Shown here: piece after piece, positions 1-7,676 of the stretch
Position numbering within the stretch: the first letter of the stretch is position 1
Layout of the letters: the number at the start of each line of letters is the position of its first letter
Assembly (NCBI GenBank): GCA_035697245.1
Contig: DASSDH010000076.1
Span: 1 to 46,690, forward strand
Direction of reading: 5' to 3'
Length of the DNA stretch: 46,690 nucleotides
Source: JACVRX01 sp035697245
Lineage (GTDB): Bacteria > Actinomycetota > Actinomycetes > Jiangellales > Jiangellaceae
Program-made: the position numbers and the translations under genes
The notes under the pieces: generated by a model
The model's input: the letters and a program-made list of their open reading frames with translations, nothing else
Database searches by the model: none
What the model was told of the DNA's origin: nothing

Positions 1-148
1 CCGCGCGGGTCTTTGACCCGCGTGTGTACCAGACGACCGCCTCCTCCGCAGCGTCGGCCGCGGCCTGCTTTGCCCCGCGTGCGTACCAAACGGCACCGCC
101 GGCGAAAAACGCGGCGACAATCGAGATGACAAGCGACGCGGTTTCCAT
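1..148 (-). CDS. Small membrane-anchored protein, partial (C-terminus off the window)
   Basis: Reading leftward from an ATG at 148 the frame stays open to the window edge, giving 49 visible residues. Residues 6-22 form one hydrophobic helix (LVISIVAAFFAGGAVWY), followed by an alanine- and charge-rich stretch with Arg and Lys, so this should be a single-span protein with its tail in the cytoplasm. A short motif of the type VWYxRGxKxxAA occurs twice (residues about 20-28 and 38-46), a small internal repeat. No clear ribosome binding site precedes the ATG. I do not recognise the family. It is divergent from the debranching enzyme. Confidence 0.5.
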   Translation of the reverse strand, partial: METASLVISIVAAFFAGGAVWYARGAKQAAADAAEEAVVWYTRGSKTRA

Positions 149-177
149 TGCCGCAGAGCATCGCGCAACGCGGAGCA

Positions 178-204
178 GCCCGCACCCCTTGGTTGGATGC
201 GGGC
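178..204. repeat. Perfect 7-bp inverted repeat (hairpin)
   Basis: GCCCGCA at 178-184 pairs with TGCGGGC at 198-204 around a 13-base loop. It lies just upstream of the partial leftward gene, so it is more likely leader or operator structure than that gene's terminator. It has no T-tract. Confidence 0.35.
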
Positions 205-669
205 CGCTTTGCCGATCCACAACCTCGAAATTCATCGCCGCGGCGCAGCGACTTGTGATCTTGCGTGGCAAGGGTGTCCGCCACTACTCGCGTCGGCCTT
301 CAGCCCGTGTTTGGTCGTAGTCGTGGAACGCGTCCCTGATCCTGCCTAACGCCTCCGATGCCGGCAGGGTGCGGTCGAACGCCGGCCGGCGCACAGCGCC
401 GACCAGGCGCGGCGGCTCGGCGATGCCATGGCGGGGTTCGGGTGGTGGGATGGACGCCGCCTTATTGATCTAACGCAGGCCGCAGAAAGTCCGCGGGACG
501 TTGCTAAACGATGGTCAACAGCCAGAAACGACGGGAAAGCGAAAGTGCAGGTCACAGCCGCAATCGCCGCGAATGCGGAAGTCAGGGGAGGACCGCGCGG
601 ACAACGTCGGTATAACAGTCCGGCGCGGCACGTCATGCGACCCCGCTGGGTGCGTTCCAATAGTTGGGG

Positions 670-685
670 AACCCATTGGTGGGTT
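670..685. promoter_or_regulatory. Inverted repeat before the debranching enzyme start
   Basis: AACCCA at 670-675 and TGGGTT at 680-685 are perfect complements with TTGG between them. The repeat ends 36 bases before the GTG at 722. It could be an operator or a small mRNA hairpin; no regulator is encoded nearby. Confidence 0.3.
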
Positions 686-721
686 GGCCGGGCCCATACG
701 GGGGAAGCGAAGGAGGGGCTC

Positions 722-2908
722 GTGACGGAGGTATGGGTGTTCGACGGGGAGGCCGCGCCCCTCGGGGACGGCACCGTGACCCTGGTCGAGGGCACCTCGT
801 TCTGTCTTTGCGACAACAACGGGAACATCGGCCCTGGAGCACCGCAGGGTCTGTTCTTCCGCGACACCAGGATTCTGTCGACCTGGCAGCTTCGAATCGA
901 CGACGACCTGATCGAACCGCTGACCGTCATCGAAGACAGCGCGTACAACGCGACGTTCGTCGGCCGGGCGCGCCCGCGCCCAGGACAGACCGAGAGCACA
1001 CTGCTGGTCGAACGGCACCGGTTCATCGGCGCGGGCATGCGCGAGGACGTCGTGCTGTCCAACCTCGGCAGGGAACCGGCGGCCAGCACGGTGACAATCC
1101 GCACCGGGGCCGACTTCGCCGATTTATTCGACGTCAAGGCCGGCCGGGTCCATCTGCGCGGGGACCTCGAGGTGGAGCACGGAGCCGGCTCGTTGCAGCT
1201 CACCCGGCGCTGGCAGGGCAGCAGCCGCGGAGTCCGGATCCGAGCCGACGGCGGTGCCGTGGCCAGCGCTCGGCAGCTGGTGTTCCGGGTGGTGGTCCCG
1301 GCCCGAGGAACCTGGCGGATGACCCTGCAGGTGACACCCGAGATCGACGAGGTCGAGTTGCCGCAGGCATTCCCCTCGGGGCAGCCGCTGGAGAAGGCGG
1401 ATCCGTTCCAGCGCGCCAGCAGGTGGCTGCGCTCCGCGCCGCGGCTTTTGACCGACAACGCGACGTTGCGCGCGACGCTGGACCGCAGCTTGCGTGACCT
1501 GGGCGAACTGCGGATCTTCGATCCCGACTTCCCTGACCAGATCACGGTTGCGGCTGGCGTCCCCTGGTTCATGGCGGTCTTCGGCCGTGACTCGCTCATC
1601 ACGTCGTACATGGCGCTGGCTCTCGACCCCAGGCTGGCGCTGGGAGCGCTGCAGACGTTGGCCCGATATCAGGGTGAGCGGATCGATCCGATCAGCGAGG
1701 AGCAACCCGGACGAATACCCCATGAGTTGCGCTTCGGGGTCGAGGCTTCGCTTGCCCTCGGCAGCAACGTCTATTACGGAACGGTCGACACGACGCCGTT
1801 GTTCGTGGTCCTGCTCGGAGAGTTGCACCTGTGGGGCCTGTTTCCCGACGAGGTCAGCCGGCTGGTGCCACATGCCGACCGTGCCCTGGAGTGGATCGAG
1901 GTCCACGGCGACCGTGACGGTGACGGATTCGTCGAGTACCAGCGCAACACCGACCGCGGCCTGTGGAACCAGGGCTGGAAGGACTCAGGTGATGGGATCA
2001 CCTTTGCCGACGGGAGGATCGCGCAACCTCCGATTGCGCTGTGCGAGGTCCAGGGCTACGTCTACTCCGCGTACCTTGCCCGCGCGTTGCTCGCCGAAGA
2101 CCAGGGCCAGCCGGTCGCGGCAACGTACTGGCGGGACCGGGCGGCGCGGCTCAAGCGTGCGTTCAACGAGCAGTTCTGGCTGCCCGACCGTGGGTGGTAT
2201 GCCCTCGGGCTGGATCGTGACAAGCGACCGATCGACGCGCTCGCCTCCAACATGGGGCACTGCCTCTGGACGGGGATCGTCGACGACGACAAGGCGGAGG
2301 CGGTAGCCGAGCGGCTGTTGAGTCCGGAGATGTTCACCGGCTGGGGAGTGCGGACGCTCGCCTCCGGCATGACGGCTTACAACCCCATGAGTTACCACAA
2401 CGGATCGGTCTGGCCGCACGACAACGGGCTCATCGTCGGCGGCCTGATGCGGTATGGATTCGTCGAGCATGCCCAGCGGGTGGCCCTGGGCATTCTGGAC
2501 GCGGCCGCTGCCTTCAACCACCAACTGCCCGAGCTGATCTGCGGTTTCGACCGGGCTGTCTATCAGCGCCCAGTGCCGTACCCGACGGCCTGTGCCCCTC
2601 AGGCGTGGGCGTCGGCGACGCCGCTCTACCTGCTTCGTGCCCTGATCGGAGCCGAGCCGTGTATCCCTCGCGGCCTTCTCGGCCTCGATCCAGGCGTACC
2701 GGACGAACTGGGTTCTCTGCAGGTCCGGGGCGTTTCGGTCGGAAACAAGCGGGTAACACTTGTGATCCAGGATGGACGATCGCGCGTCGAAGGCCTTCGG
2801 GACGGGATAGAGGTTGTCACCGGTCATCAGCCGTGTCACTGGCAGGAGGACGAAGCCGTCCGGACCGTCGGATCCGGCCCGCAGCTACGACGCATCGAAG
2901 GGGACTGA
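722..2908 (+). CDS. Amylo-alpha-1,6-glucosidase (glycogen debranching type)
   Basis: Encodes a 728-residue protein of the bacterial debranching family. Residues about 1-215 match the N-terminal beta domain of these enzymes (early GNIGPGAPQGLFFRDTRIL motif). Residues about 250-680 form the alpha/alpha barrel, with VPWFMAVFGRDSLI near 280, WNQGWKDSGDGI near 415 and YHNGSVWPHDNGLI near 557, which are the conserved substrate-site blocks. The expected role is hydrolysis of alpha-1,6 branches or related glucosyl linkages in the cytoplasm. GTG 722 is chosen because GAAGGAGG precedes it by about 6 bases; the frame is open upstream to 428 but that part shows no conserved sequence. The glycosyltransferase start lies 12 bases after the stop, so the two are probably co-transcribed. 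Confidence 0.88.
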   Translation: MTEVWVFDGEAAPLGDGTVTLVEGTSFCLCDNNGNIGPGAPQGLFFRDTRILSTWQLRIDDDLIEPLTVIEDSAYNATFVGRARPRPGQTESTLLVERHRFIGAGMREDVVLSNLGREPAASTVTIRTGADFADLFDVKAGRVHLRGDLEVEHGAGSLQLTRRWQGSSRGVRIRADGGAVASARQLVFRVVVPARGTWRMTLQVTPEIDEVELPQAFPSGQPLEKADPFQRASRWLRSAPRLLTDNATLRATLDRSLRDLGELRIFDPDFPDQITVAAGVPWFMAVFGRDSLITSYMALALDPRLALGALQTLARYQGERIDPISEEQPGRIPHELRFGVEASLALGSNVYYGTVDTTPLFVVLLGELHLWGLFPDEVSRLVPHADRALEWIEVHGDRDGDGFVEYQRNTDRGLWNQGWKDSGDGITFADGRIAQPPIALCEVQGYVYSAYLARALLAEDQGQPVAATYWRDRAARLKRAFNEQFWLPDRGWYALGLDRDKRPIDALASNMGHCLWTGIVDDDKAEAVAERLLSPEMFTGWGVRTLASGMTAYNPMSYHNGSVWPHDNGLIVGGLMRYGFVEHAQRVALGILDAAAAFNHQLPELICGFDRAVYQRPVPYPTACAPQAWASATPLYLLRALIGAEPCIPRGLLGLDPGVPDELGSLQVRGVSVGNKRVTLVIQDGRSRVEGLRDGIEVVTGHQPCHWQEDEAVRTVGSGPQLRRIEGD

Positions 2909-2919
2909 AAGGTGCGCTC

Positions 2920-3969
2920 GTGTACGGGAAACAGCTTCGCGTCGCCATGGTCGCTCCGCCATGGTTCGACGTCCCCCCCAGCAAGTACGGGGGCATAGAG
3001 GCGGTCTTGGCCGACCTGGTCGAGGCGCTGATCGACAGAGGGCATGACGTCACACTGCTCGGCGTGGGTGAAGATCGGACTCGTGCCCGGCTGATCCGGA
3101 CGTTCTCCGAGCCGTTGGGTGAGCGTCTTGGGGAGCCCTTTCCGGAGGCCCTGCTCGCTGCCCGGGTGATGCGGATTCTCGACGAACTCGACGTCGACGT
3201 CGTGCACGATCACACTCTGGCCGGGCCGCTCCTGGCGTCGGGCCGGGATGTACCGACCGTCGTGACCATGCACGGACCGGTCAACGGGGAGCTCAGGGAC
3301 TATTACCGCGAACTGGGCGACACGGTCTCGGTGGTGGCGATCTCGGACCGGCAGCGTCTGCTCGCGCCGGATCTCAACTGGTGCGCAACGGTGCACAACG
3401 CGCTGCGGGTCGACGGCTTTCCGTTCCAGGAGGAGAAGGAAGACTGGGTGCTCTTCCTCGGCCGGTGCGTGCAGGAGAAGGGAATGCACCTTGCGATCGA
3501 CGCCGCCCGCGCGGCTGGTCGGCGGATCGTGCTCGCGGCAAAGTGCTTCGAACCGCTCGAGAAGGCCTACTTCGAGGCCGAGATCGCGCCGCGGCTCGGC
3601 CCGGACACCGACTGGCTGGGCGAGGTGACCTCAGCGGAGAAGAAGGATCTGCTGTCCCGGGCCGGCTGCCTGCTCTTCCCCATCCAGTGGGAGGAACCGT
3701 TCGGCATGGTGATGATCGAGGCATTGGCCTGCGGGACGCCGGTCGTCGCGCTGCGCCGCGGCTCTGTCCCCGAGATCGTCATCGACGGCCTGACCGGGAT
3801 TGTCTGCGACGACCTCGACCAGCTCCCTGCTGCGTTGCACCAGATCGACACCATCGATCCTGAGCTGTGCCGTAAGGACGTCATCGACCGTTTCCGCCCC
3901 GAGGTGATGGCGGAGGGCTACGAGAAGGCATACCGGGCCACGATCAAACGGCCGAAGCTCGCAGCCTAG
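2920..3969 (+). CDS. Family 4 glycosyltransferase
   Basis: A 349-residue retaining glycosyltransferase with two Rossmann domains. The N-terminal VAMVAPPWFDVPPSKYGGIE block (about 6-25) is the donor/acceptor-lid signature of actinobacterial GT4 enzymes. The C-terminal sugar-nucleotide site includes FLGRCVQEKG near 182 and WEEPFGMVMIEALACGTPVV near 256, where the EPFG...E motif carries the catalytic glutamates. The GTG at 2920 has AAAGG about 7 bases upstream. Cytoplasmic; donor and product are unknown. Its coupling to the debranching enzyme suggests glucan, maltosaccharide or compatible-solute metabolism, but that is inference from context. Confidence 0.85.
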   Translation: MYGKQLRVAMVAPPWFDVPPSKYGGIEAVLADLVEALIDRGHDVTLLGVGEDRTRARLIRTFSEPLGERLGEPFPEALLAARVMRILDELDVDVVHDHTLAGPLLASGRDVPTVVTMHGPVNGELRDYYRELGDTVSVVAISDRQRLLAPDLNWCATVHNALRVDGFPFQEEKEDWVLFLGRCVQEKGMHLAIDAARAAGRRIVLAAKCFEPLEKAYFEAEIAPRLGPDTDWLGEVTSAEKKDLLSRAGCLLFPIQWEEPFGMVMIEALACGTPVVALRRGSVPEIVIDGLTGIVCDDLDQLPAALHQIDTIDPELCRKDVIDRFRPEVMAEGYEKAYRATIKRPKLAA

Positions 3970-4017
3970 GCCGTGGCGCGGCAGCCATATCTTGTCGGGA
4001 ACCCTTCGCGCACCCCC

Positions 4018-4023
4018 TATTGT
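4018..4023 (+). promoter_or_regulatory. -10 box TATTGT with an in-frame leaderless GTG
   Basis: TATTGT is followed by 7 bases and GTG at 4031. That GTG is in frame with the BI-1 gene, whose Shine-Dalgarno-led ATG lies 15 codons later at 4076. Confidence 0.45.
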
Positions 4024-4075
4024 TGAACCAGTGACGGACCCGACTCGTGCGGGTTCGCTGGTGCGAAGGAGAAGC

Positions 4076-4876
4076 ATGCAGAGCAACAACCCGGTCTTCG
4101 GCCGGACCGAGGGGTTCAGCGCGAGCCGCGCCGGTGTCGACGCCGCATCGCCGCGCGCTGACCAGCTCGAAGACATGTACGCAGCGCCGTCGGCCACGCC
4201 GGTTCAGACGGGGCGGATGACCTACGACGACGTCGTGGTCAAGACCGGCATCACCTTTGCTGTGCTGCTCGTCGGCGCGGTGATCGGCTGGCAGCTGCCG
4301 CAGCTGTTCTGGATCGGCATGATCGTCGGCCTGGTCCTGGGCTTGGTCAACGCGTTCAAGCGGGAGCCCAGCCCGGCGTTGATCCTCGCCTACGCCGCCT
4401 TCGAGGGTGTCTTCGTCGGCAGCGTGAGCTTCATGTTCGAGAACCTGCAGATCAATGGCAACAGCCTGGACGGCATCGTCGCCCAGGCTGTGCTGGCGAC
4501 GCTGGCGGTGTTCGGAGTGGCCTTGTGGGCCTACCGCAGCCGCCGGATCCGGGTCACGCCCAAGTTCCAGCGCGGGGTGATGATCGCGATGGGCGGATAC
4601 CTGGTGTTCCTCCTGCTCAATTTCCTGTTCCAGATCTTCGGCTCGAGTGACAGCCCGTTCGGGTTCCGCAGCGGCCTGTTGGGTATCGCGATCGGCCTGT
4701 TCGCCGTCGGGCTCGCCGCACTCTTCCTGGTCCTCGATTTCGACTTCATCGAGCAAGGGGTGCGTAACGGCCTGCCGGCCCGGTACGCCTGGACGGCCGC
4801 GTTCGGCCTGGTCGTAACCCTGGTCTGGCTTTACATCGAGCTCCTTCAGCTGCTCGCCATCCTGCGCGGCGAGTGA
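4076..4876 (+). CDS. Bax inhibitor-1 / YccA-like integral membrane protein
   Basis: A 266-residue protein with about seven hydrophobic helices, beginning with the MxSNNPVF N-terminus usual for actinobacterial members. Helices run from about residue 58 to 262, with cytoplasmic-type basic linkers such as YRSRRIRVTPKFQR in the middle. BI-1 relatives are proposed to be pH- or calcium-linked leak channels; the role in actinobacteria is not established. ATG 4076 is chosen for the family-like N-terminus and the GAAGGAG site 4 bases upstream. A leaderless GTG at 4031, also in frame, would add 15 basic residues. A strong hairpin follows the stop. Confidence 0.85.
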   Translation: MQSNNPVFGRTEGFSASRAGVDAASPRADQLEDMYAAPSATPVQTGRMTYDDVVVKTGITFAVLLVGAVIGWQLPQLFWIGMIVGLVLGLVNAFKREPSPALILAYAAFEGVFVGSVSFMFENLQINGNSLDGIVAQAVLATLAVFGVALWAYRSRRIRVTPKFQRGVMIAMGGYLVFLLLNFLFQIFGSSDSPFGFRSGLLGIAIGLFAVGLAALFLVLDFDFIEQGVRNGLPARYAWTAAFGLVVTLVWLYIELLQLLAILRGE

Positions 4877-4890
4877 CGACTAGCAGCTGA

Positions 4891-4925
4891 GACGGCCCCA
4901 CCCGGTTGGACCTGGTGGGGTCGTC
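4891..4925. terminator. Bidirectional hairpin terminator
   Basis: Bases 4891-4902 pair with 4914-4925 as a 12-bp stem (one G-T wobble) around an 11-base loop, 14 bases after the BI-1 stop and 12 bases before the stop of the convergent small gene. There is no long T-tract, as usual in high-GC actinobacteria. It probably serves both genes. Confidence 0.75.
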
Positions 4926-4937
4926 GTACGTTCGCCG

Positions 4938-5168
4938 CTACTCGAACAGGCGCTGAGCGCGCCGCAAGTCGTGCTCGTGCACGATCGCGGTGGCGTGCCC
5001 GTGCGCCAACCCGTGCTCGGCGCGCAGCCAGCGCACTCGGTCGTCGAACCGGAGGAAAGCGGGCCCGGCCTCAAGAGCTCGAAACCATTCCCGGAGGTCC
5101 CTTCCGGTCGCCAGCGGAACACGGGCGACCAAGTTGCGATGGGTCTCCTCGGAATGGTTCAGGCTCAT
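4938..5168 (-). CDS. Small DUF4287-like protein
   Basis: A 76-residue protein. The segment RDLREWFRALEAG (about 24-36) followed by DDRVRWLRAEHGLAHGHATAIV (about 43-64) resembles the DUF4287 core, where a helical segment precedes the EHGLxHGHAxAIV motif. The function of that family is not known. The ATG at 5168 is supported by GGAGG about 6 bases upstream; longer frames upstream are Arg/Gly-rich and unlikely. It ends at the shared terminator facing BI-1 and lies 156 bases downstream of the thiolase on the same strand, so it could be read through from it. Confidence 0.6.
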   Translation of the reverse strand: MSLNHSEETHRNLVARVPLATGRDLREWFRALEAGPAFLRFDDRVRWLRAEHGLAHGHATAIVHEHDLRRAQRLFE

Positions 5169-5324
5169 GTTCGCCTCCGGCGATCGGGAATGGCTCGTCC
5201 TACGAGCGTGCCTGACGCCCGGCGGAGAAACAACCCCGACGCCCGACCCGGTACCACCAATAGCCGCCCTGCGCGCCGATGTCCCTGATGAACCACCCGC
5301 CGGGCGCAAACGTGATCGAGGGGG

Positions 5325-6548
5325 CTACGCCAAACGCTCGAGCAGGATCGCCATCCCCTGGCCGCCACCGACGCACATGGTTTCCAGCCCGAGTGTGCTG
5401 TCGGTGGTCTGCAGACCGTTGACCAGCGTTGTCATGATCCGGGCGCCGGTCATCCCGAACGGGTGGCCCAACGCGATGGCTCCGCCGTGGACGTTGAGCT
5501 TGTCGTAGGAAATGCCGAGCTGCCGGGCGCTGGGGATGACCTGGGCGGCGAACGCCTCGTTGATCTCGACCAGGTCGACGTCGTCGATGGTCATGCCGGT
5601 TCGGGCGAGAACCCGCCGGGTGGCCTCGATCGGGCCCAGCCCCATGATCTCGGGCGACAGCGCCGAGGCGGCAGTCGCTACGACCCGGGCCAGCGGCGTC
5701 AGGCCGAGATCCCGGGCCGTGGTGTCGGACATGATCACGACGGCGGCCGCTCCGTCGTTCAGCGGGCAACAGTTGCCCGCGGTGATGGTGCCCTCTGGCC
5801 GGAACACCGGCGGTAGCGAGGCGACCTTCTCGTAGGTCGTGCCGGGCCGCGGACCATCGTCGGTGTCGACCACCCGCCCGTCGGGCAGCGAGATGGGGGT
5901 GATCTCCCGGGCGTAGAAGCCGTCCTTGACCGCCTGCTCGGCGCGGTTCTGGGAGAGGACGGCGAACTCGTCTTGCTCCCGGCGGGTCACGCCGCACAGC
6001 GTGGCGACATTCTCGGCTGTCTGCCCCATCTGGAGGTAGATGTCGGGCAGTTGGCCCTCGTCCCGCGGGTTGTGCCATCGCCGATTCGTCTCGGCGTAGA
6101 CCTGGGTCCGCGCCTGCGCGGCGGTGAACCGCGGATTGTGCGTCGTGGCCGGGTCAACCCCGGCGCCGCCGAATCCGGTGTACCGGGAAACGCACTCCAC
6201 ACCAGCGGACACGAACACGTCGCCCTCGCCCACCCGGATCGCGTGGAAGGCCATCCGCGCTGTCTGGACCGACGACGCGCAGAACCGGTTGATCGTCGCG
6301 GCCGGTACGTCGTCGAGCCCGAGCAGGACCGCTATCCGCCGCGCCATGTTGCCGCCGTGCTCGTCGCGCGGCTCCGCGCAACCGACGTAGATGTCGTCGA
6401 TGGTCCGAGGATCGAGCGCCGGTACCTTGTCCAGGGCGGCCTGTATCACCGTTGCTGCGAGGTCGTCGGGACGCACGTCGACGAGCGAACCCTTTGCGGC
6501 CCGCCCGATCGGCGATCGGGCCGTGGCGACGATGACGGCGTCGGCCAT
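5325..6548 (-). CDS. fadA3: Acetyl-CoA C-acyltransferase (thiolase)
   Basis: A 407-residue thiolase of normal length. The acylated nucleophile is Cys90 in NRFCASS. The second half carries EINEAFAAQ, the GGAIALGHPFGMTGAR histidine loop near 350 and the C-terminal CVGGGQG cysteine near 392, so all catalytic elements are intact. It should cleave 3-ketoacyl-CoA in beta-oxidation or condense two acetyl-CoA. The symbol rests on synteny with Rv1074c next to the SGNH gene and cbs; substrate length is unknown. CGGAGG precedes the ATG by about 6 bases. An imperfect palindrome overlaps its probable -10 box. Confidence 0.88.
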   Translation of the reverse strand: MADAVIVATARSPIGRAAKGSLVDVRPDDLAATVIQAALDKVPALDPRTIDDIYVGCAEPRDEHGGNMARRIAVLLGLDDVPAATINRFCASSVQTARMAFHAIRVGEGDVFVSAGVECVSRYTGFGGAGVDPATTHNPRFTAAQARTQVYAETNRRWHNPRDEGQLPDIYLQMGQTAENVATLCGVTRREQDEFAVLSQNRAEQAVKDGFYAREITPISLPDGRVVDTDDGPRPGTTYEKVASLPPVFRPEGTITAGNCCPLNDGAAAVVIMSDTTARDLGLTPLARVVATAASALSPEIMGLGPIEATRRVLARTGMTIDDVDLVEINEAFAAQVIPSARQLGISYDKLNVHGGAIALGHPFGMTGARIMTTLVNGLQTTDSTLGLETMCVGGGQGMAILLERLA

Positions 6549-6568
6549 GGCAGCCTCCGGGACAGCAG

Positions 6569-6589
6569 ATGTTACTGGTAAGTAGCAAC
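6569..6589 (-). promoter_or_regulatory. Thiolase promoter with overlapping TetR-like operator
   Basis: On the minus strand TAACAT (6569-6574) is a plausible -10 box about 20 bases before the ATG at 6548. It is overlapped by TTAC-TG-GTAA (6572-6581). The wider 19-base element 6571-6589 has the form GTTnCT-N7-AGnAAC with 12 of 19 symmetric positions. This resembles operators of TetR-type fatty-acid regulators; no such regulator is in the window. Confidence 0.4.
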
Positions 6590-6603
6590 CACCGTACCCC
6601 GGC

Positions 6604-7620
6604 TCAGGACCCGACCGTCATCTCGTCCGTATGCGCCTGGGCAGGATCGGGAAGCGGCCGACGACGACGATGGCGCAGCAGCGTCCAACGCCCGCGGGCG
6701 CCCCGATCGTGCCCGCCGACCTGAGTGGCGACGACCTCGGTGCCACTTTGGGCAGCGGCCTCGACCGCGGCCACGGAGACCGGCAGCACGTCGTCACCCC
6801 GCGTCGCCTCGGGCGAATCGTCCTCGGGGACCAGGTGCAACGCGCTCGCCGCCGACGGGAGGATCGCCGCGGCTGCCGTCGCGTATCCCAACGGTGACGG
6901 GTGGAAGCGGTCCCGGCTGAACATCCGTCCGGGCTCGGCGGCGAATTCCGGACCGAGGATCGAGCCCAGGGACACCGTTCGCGCGCCCGCCTCGACGGCC
7001 GCGACGGTCTGCGCCGCTGCCAGCCGCCGGCTGGCTCGGCGGGCAACCCAACGCAGCGGATGCGGAATCGGCTCGACTGTTCCGAGGTCCGGACAGGTGA
7101 TGACGAGGATGGCTGCCCCCTCATCGCGGAGCCGGCGGACGGCCTCGTCGAGAAGCCGGACCGACGTCGTGGGCCGCACCCGGTGGGTGACGTCGTTGGC
7201 GCCCACCATCACCACGGCGAGATCCGGACGGGCGTCGGCTCCTTCGATCTGTTCGGCAAGGTGGCGGGTCTGTGCGCCGATCCGGGCCACGACCGTGAGA
7301 TGGACCGGCCGCTCGGCGATCTCGGCGAGCCCGGCCGCCATCAATGCGCCAGGGGTCTCGTCCGCACGGTCGACTCCGACGCCCGCTGCCGACGAGTCGC
7401 CGAAGAAGACCACCGAGATCGGCTTACCCGAGTAATGGCCGTAGCGACCGTCGGCCACCGGCGGGTCGTCGGAGGGCGGGCCGATGGCTCGTCGGGCCAG
7501 GCCTGCCTCCAGGCGTAGCAGGCCGTAGAGCCCGACGCCGGCCAGGCCGACGCCGCCACCGCCATAGGCGGCGGTCGTGGCGATCCGACGGGCGGTTCGG
7601 GCGCTCACCATGCCTGGCAC
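6604..7620 (-). CDS. SGNH/GDSL-family hydrolase, membrane anchored
   Basis: A 338-residue protein with an N-terminal hydrophobic segment (about 14-36) that should anchor or export it. The SGNH domain follows: block I FFGDSSAAG with nucleophile Ser76, block III GANDVTH near 138, and block V RDRFHPSPLGY near 240 with the catalytic Asp and His. It is expected to be an esterase or lipase at the cell envelope; the substrate is unknown. The position matches Rv1075c. GTG 7620 is chosen because TAGAGT lies exactly 7 bases upstream on this strand, with no ribosome binding site; ATG 7611 is the alternative. It shares a 56-base gap with cbs. Confidence 0.82.
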   Translation of the reverse strand: MPGMVSARTARRIATTAAYGGGGVGLAGVGLYGLLRLEAGLARRAIGPPSDDPPVADGRYGHYSGKPISVVFFGDSSAAGVGVDRADETPGALMAAGLAEIAERPVHLTVVARIGAQTRHLAEQIEGADARPDLAVVMVGANDVTHRVRPTTSVRLLDEAVRRLRDEGAAILVITCPDLGTVEPIPHPLRWVARRASRRLAAAQTVAAVEAGARTVSLGSILGPEFAAEPGRMFSRDRFHPSPLGYATAAAAILPSAASALHLVPEDDSPEATRGDDVLPVSVAAVEAAAQSGTEVVATQVGGHDRGARGRWTLLRHRRRRPLPDPAQAHTDEMTVGS

Positions 7621-7627
7621 ATGTCGG

Positions 7628-7633
7628 ACTCTA
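7628..7633 (-). promoter_or_regulatory. Leaderless -10 box TAGAGT of the SGNH hydrolase
   Basis: TAGAGT on the minus strand, then 7 bases, then GTG at 7620. It sits back to back with the cbs -10 box in the same 56-base gap. Confidence 0.5.
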
Positions 7634-7664
7634 ACTCCGCTCGGCCGCGCTCGCCGGTACGACT

Positions 7665-7670
7665 TACGCT
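7665..7670 (+). promoter_or_regulatory. Leaderless -10 box TACGCT of cbs
   Basis: TACGCT, then 6 bases, then GTG at 7677, placing the transcription start at the start codon. The same hexamer precedes ychF. Confidence 0.5.
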
Positions 7671-7676
7671 TCGGAC

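Larger units (their letters stand above)
149..721. other. Intergenic region without a supported gene
   Basis: This 573-base gap separates a leftward partial gene from the rightward debranching enzyme. Frames that stay open here have atypical Arg/Ser-rich translations and I call no gene. It holds a perfect 7-bp hairpin GCCCGCA/TGCGGGC (178-204), a TATAAC hexamer at 611-616 that could be a -10 box, and the inverted repeat AACCCA-TTGG-TGGGTT (670-685) just before the ribosome binding site of the next gene. Confidence 0.5.

Noticed and set aside
24..320. 98-codon plus-strand frame at the left edge
   Set aside because: It is antisense to the small membrane protein read leftward from 148, which has a clear transmembrane helix, and its own translation is unremarkable.
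428..721. Longer N-terminus of the debranching enzyme from 428
   Set aside because: The extra 98 residues are not conserved-looking, and the GTG at 722 has a good ribosome binding site.
346..1611. Long open frame on the minus strand
   Set aside because: It lies antisense to the debranching enzyme, and its Arg/Ser-rich translation shows no motif; a GC-rich shadow.
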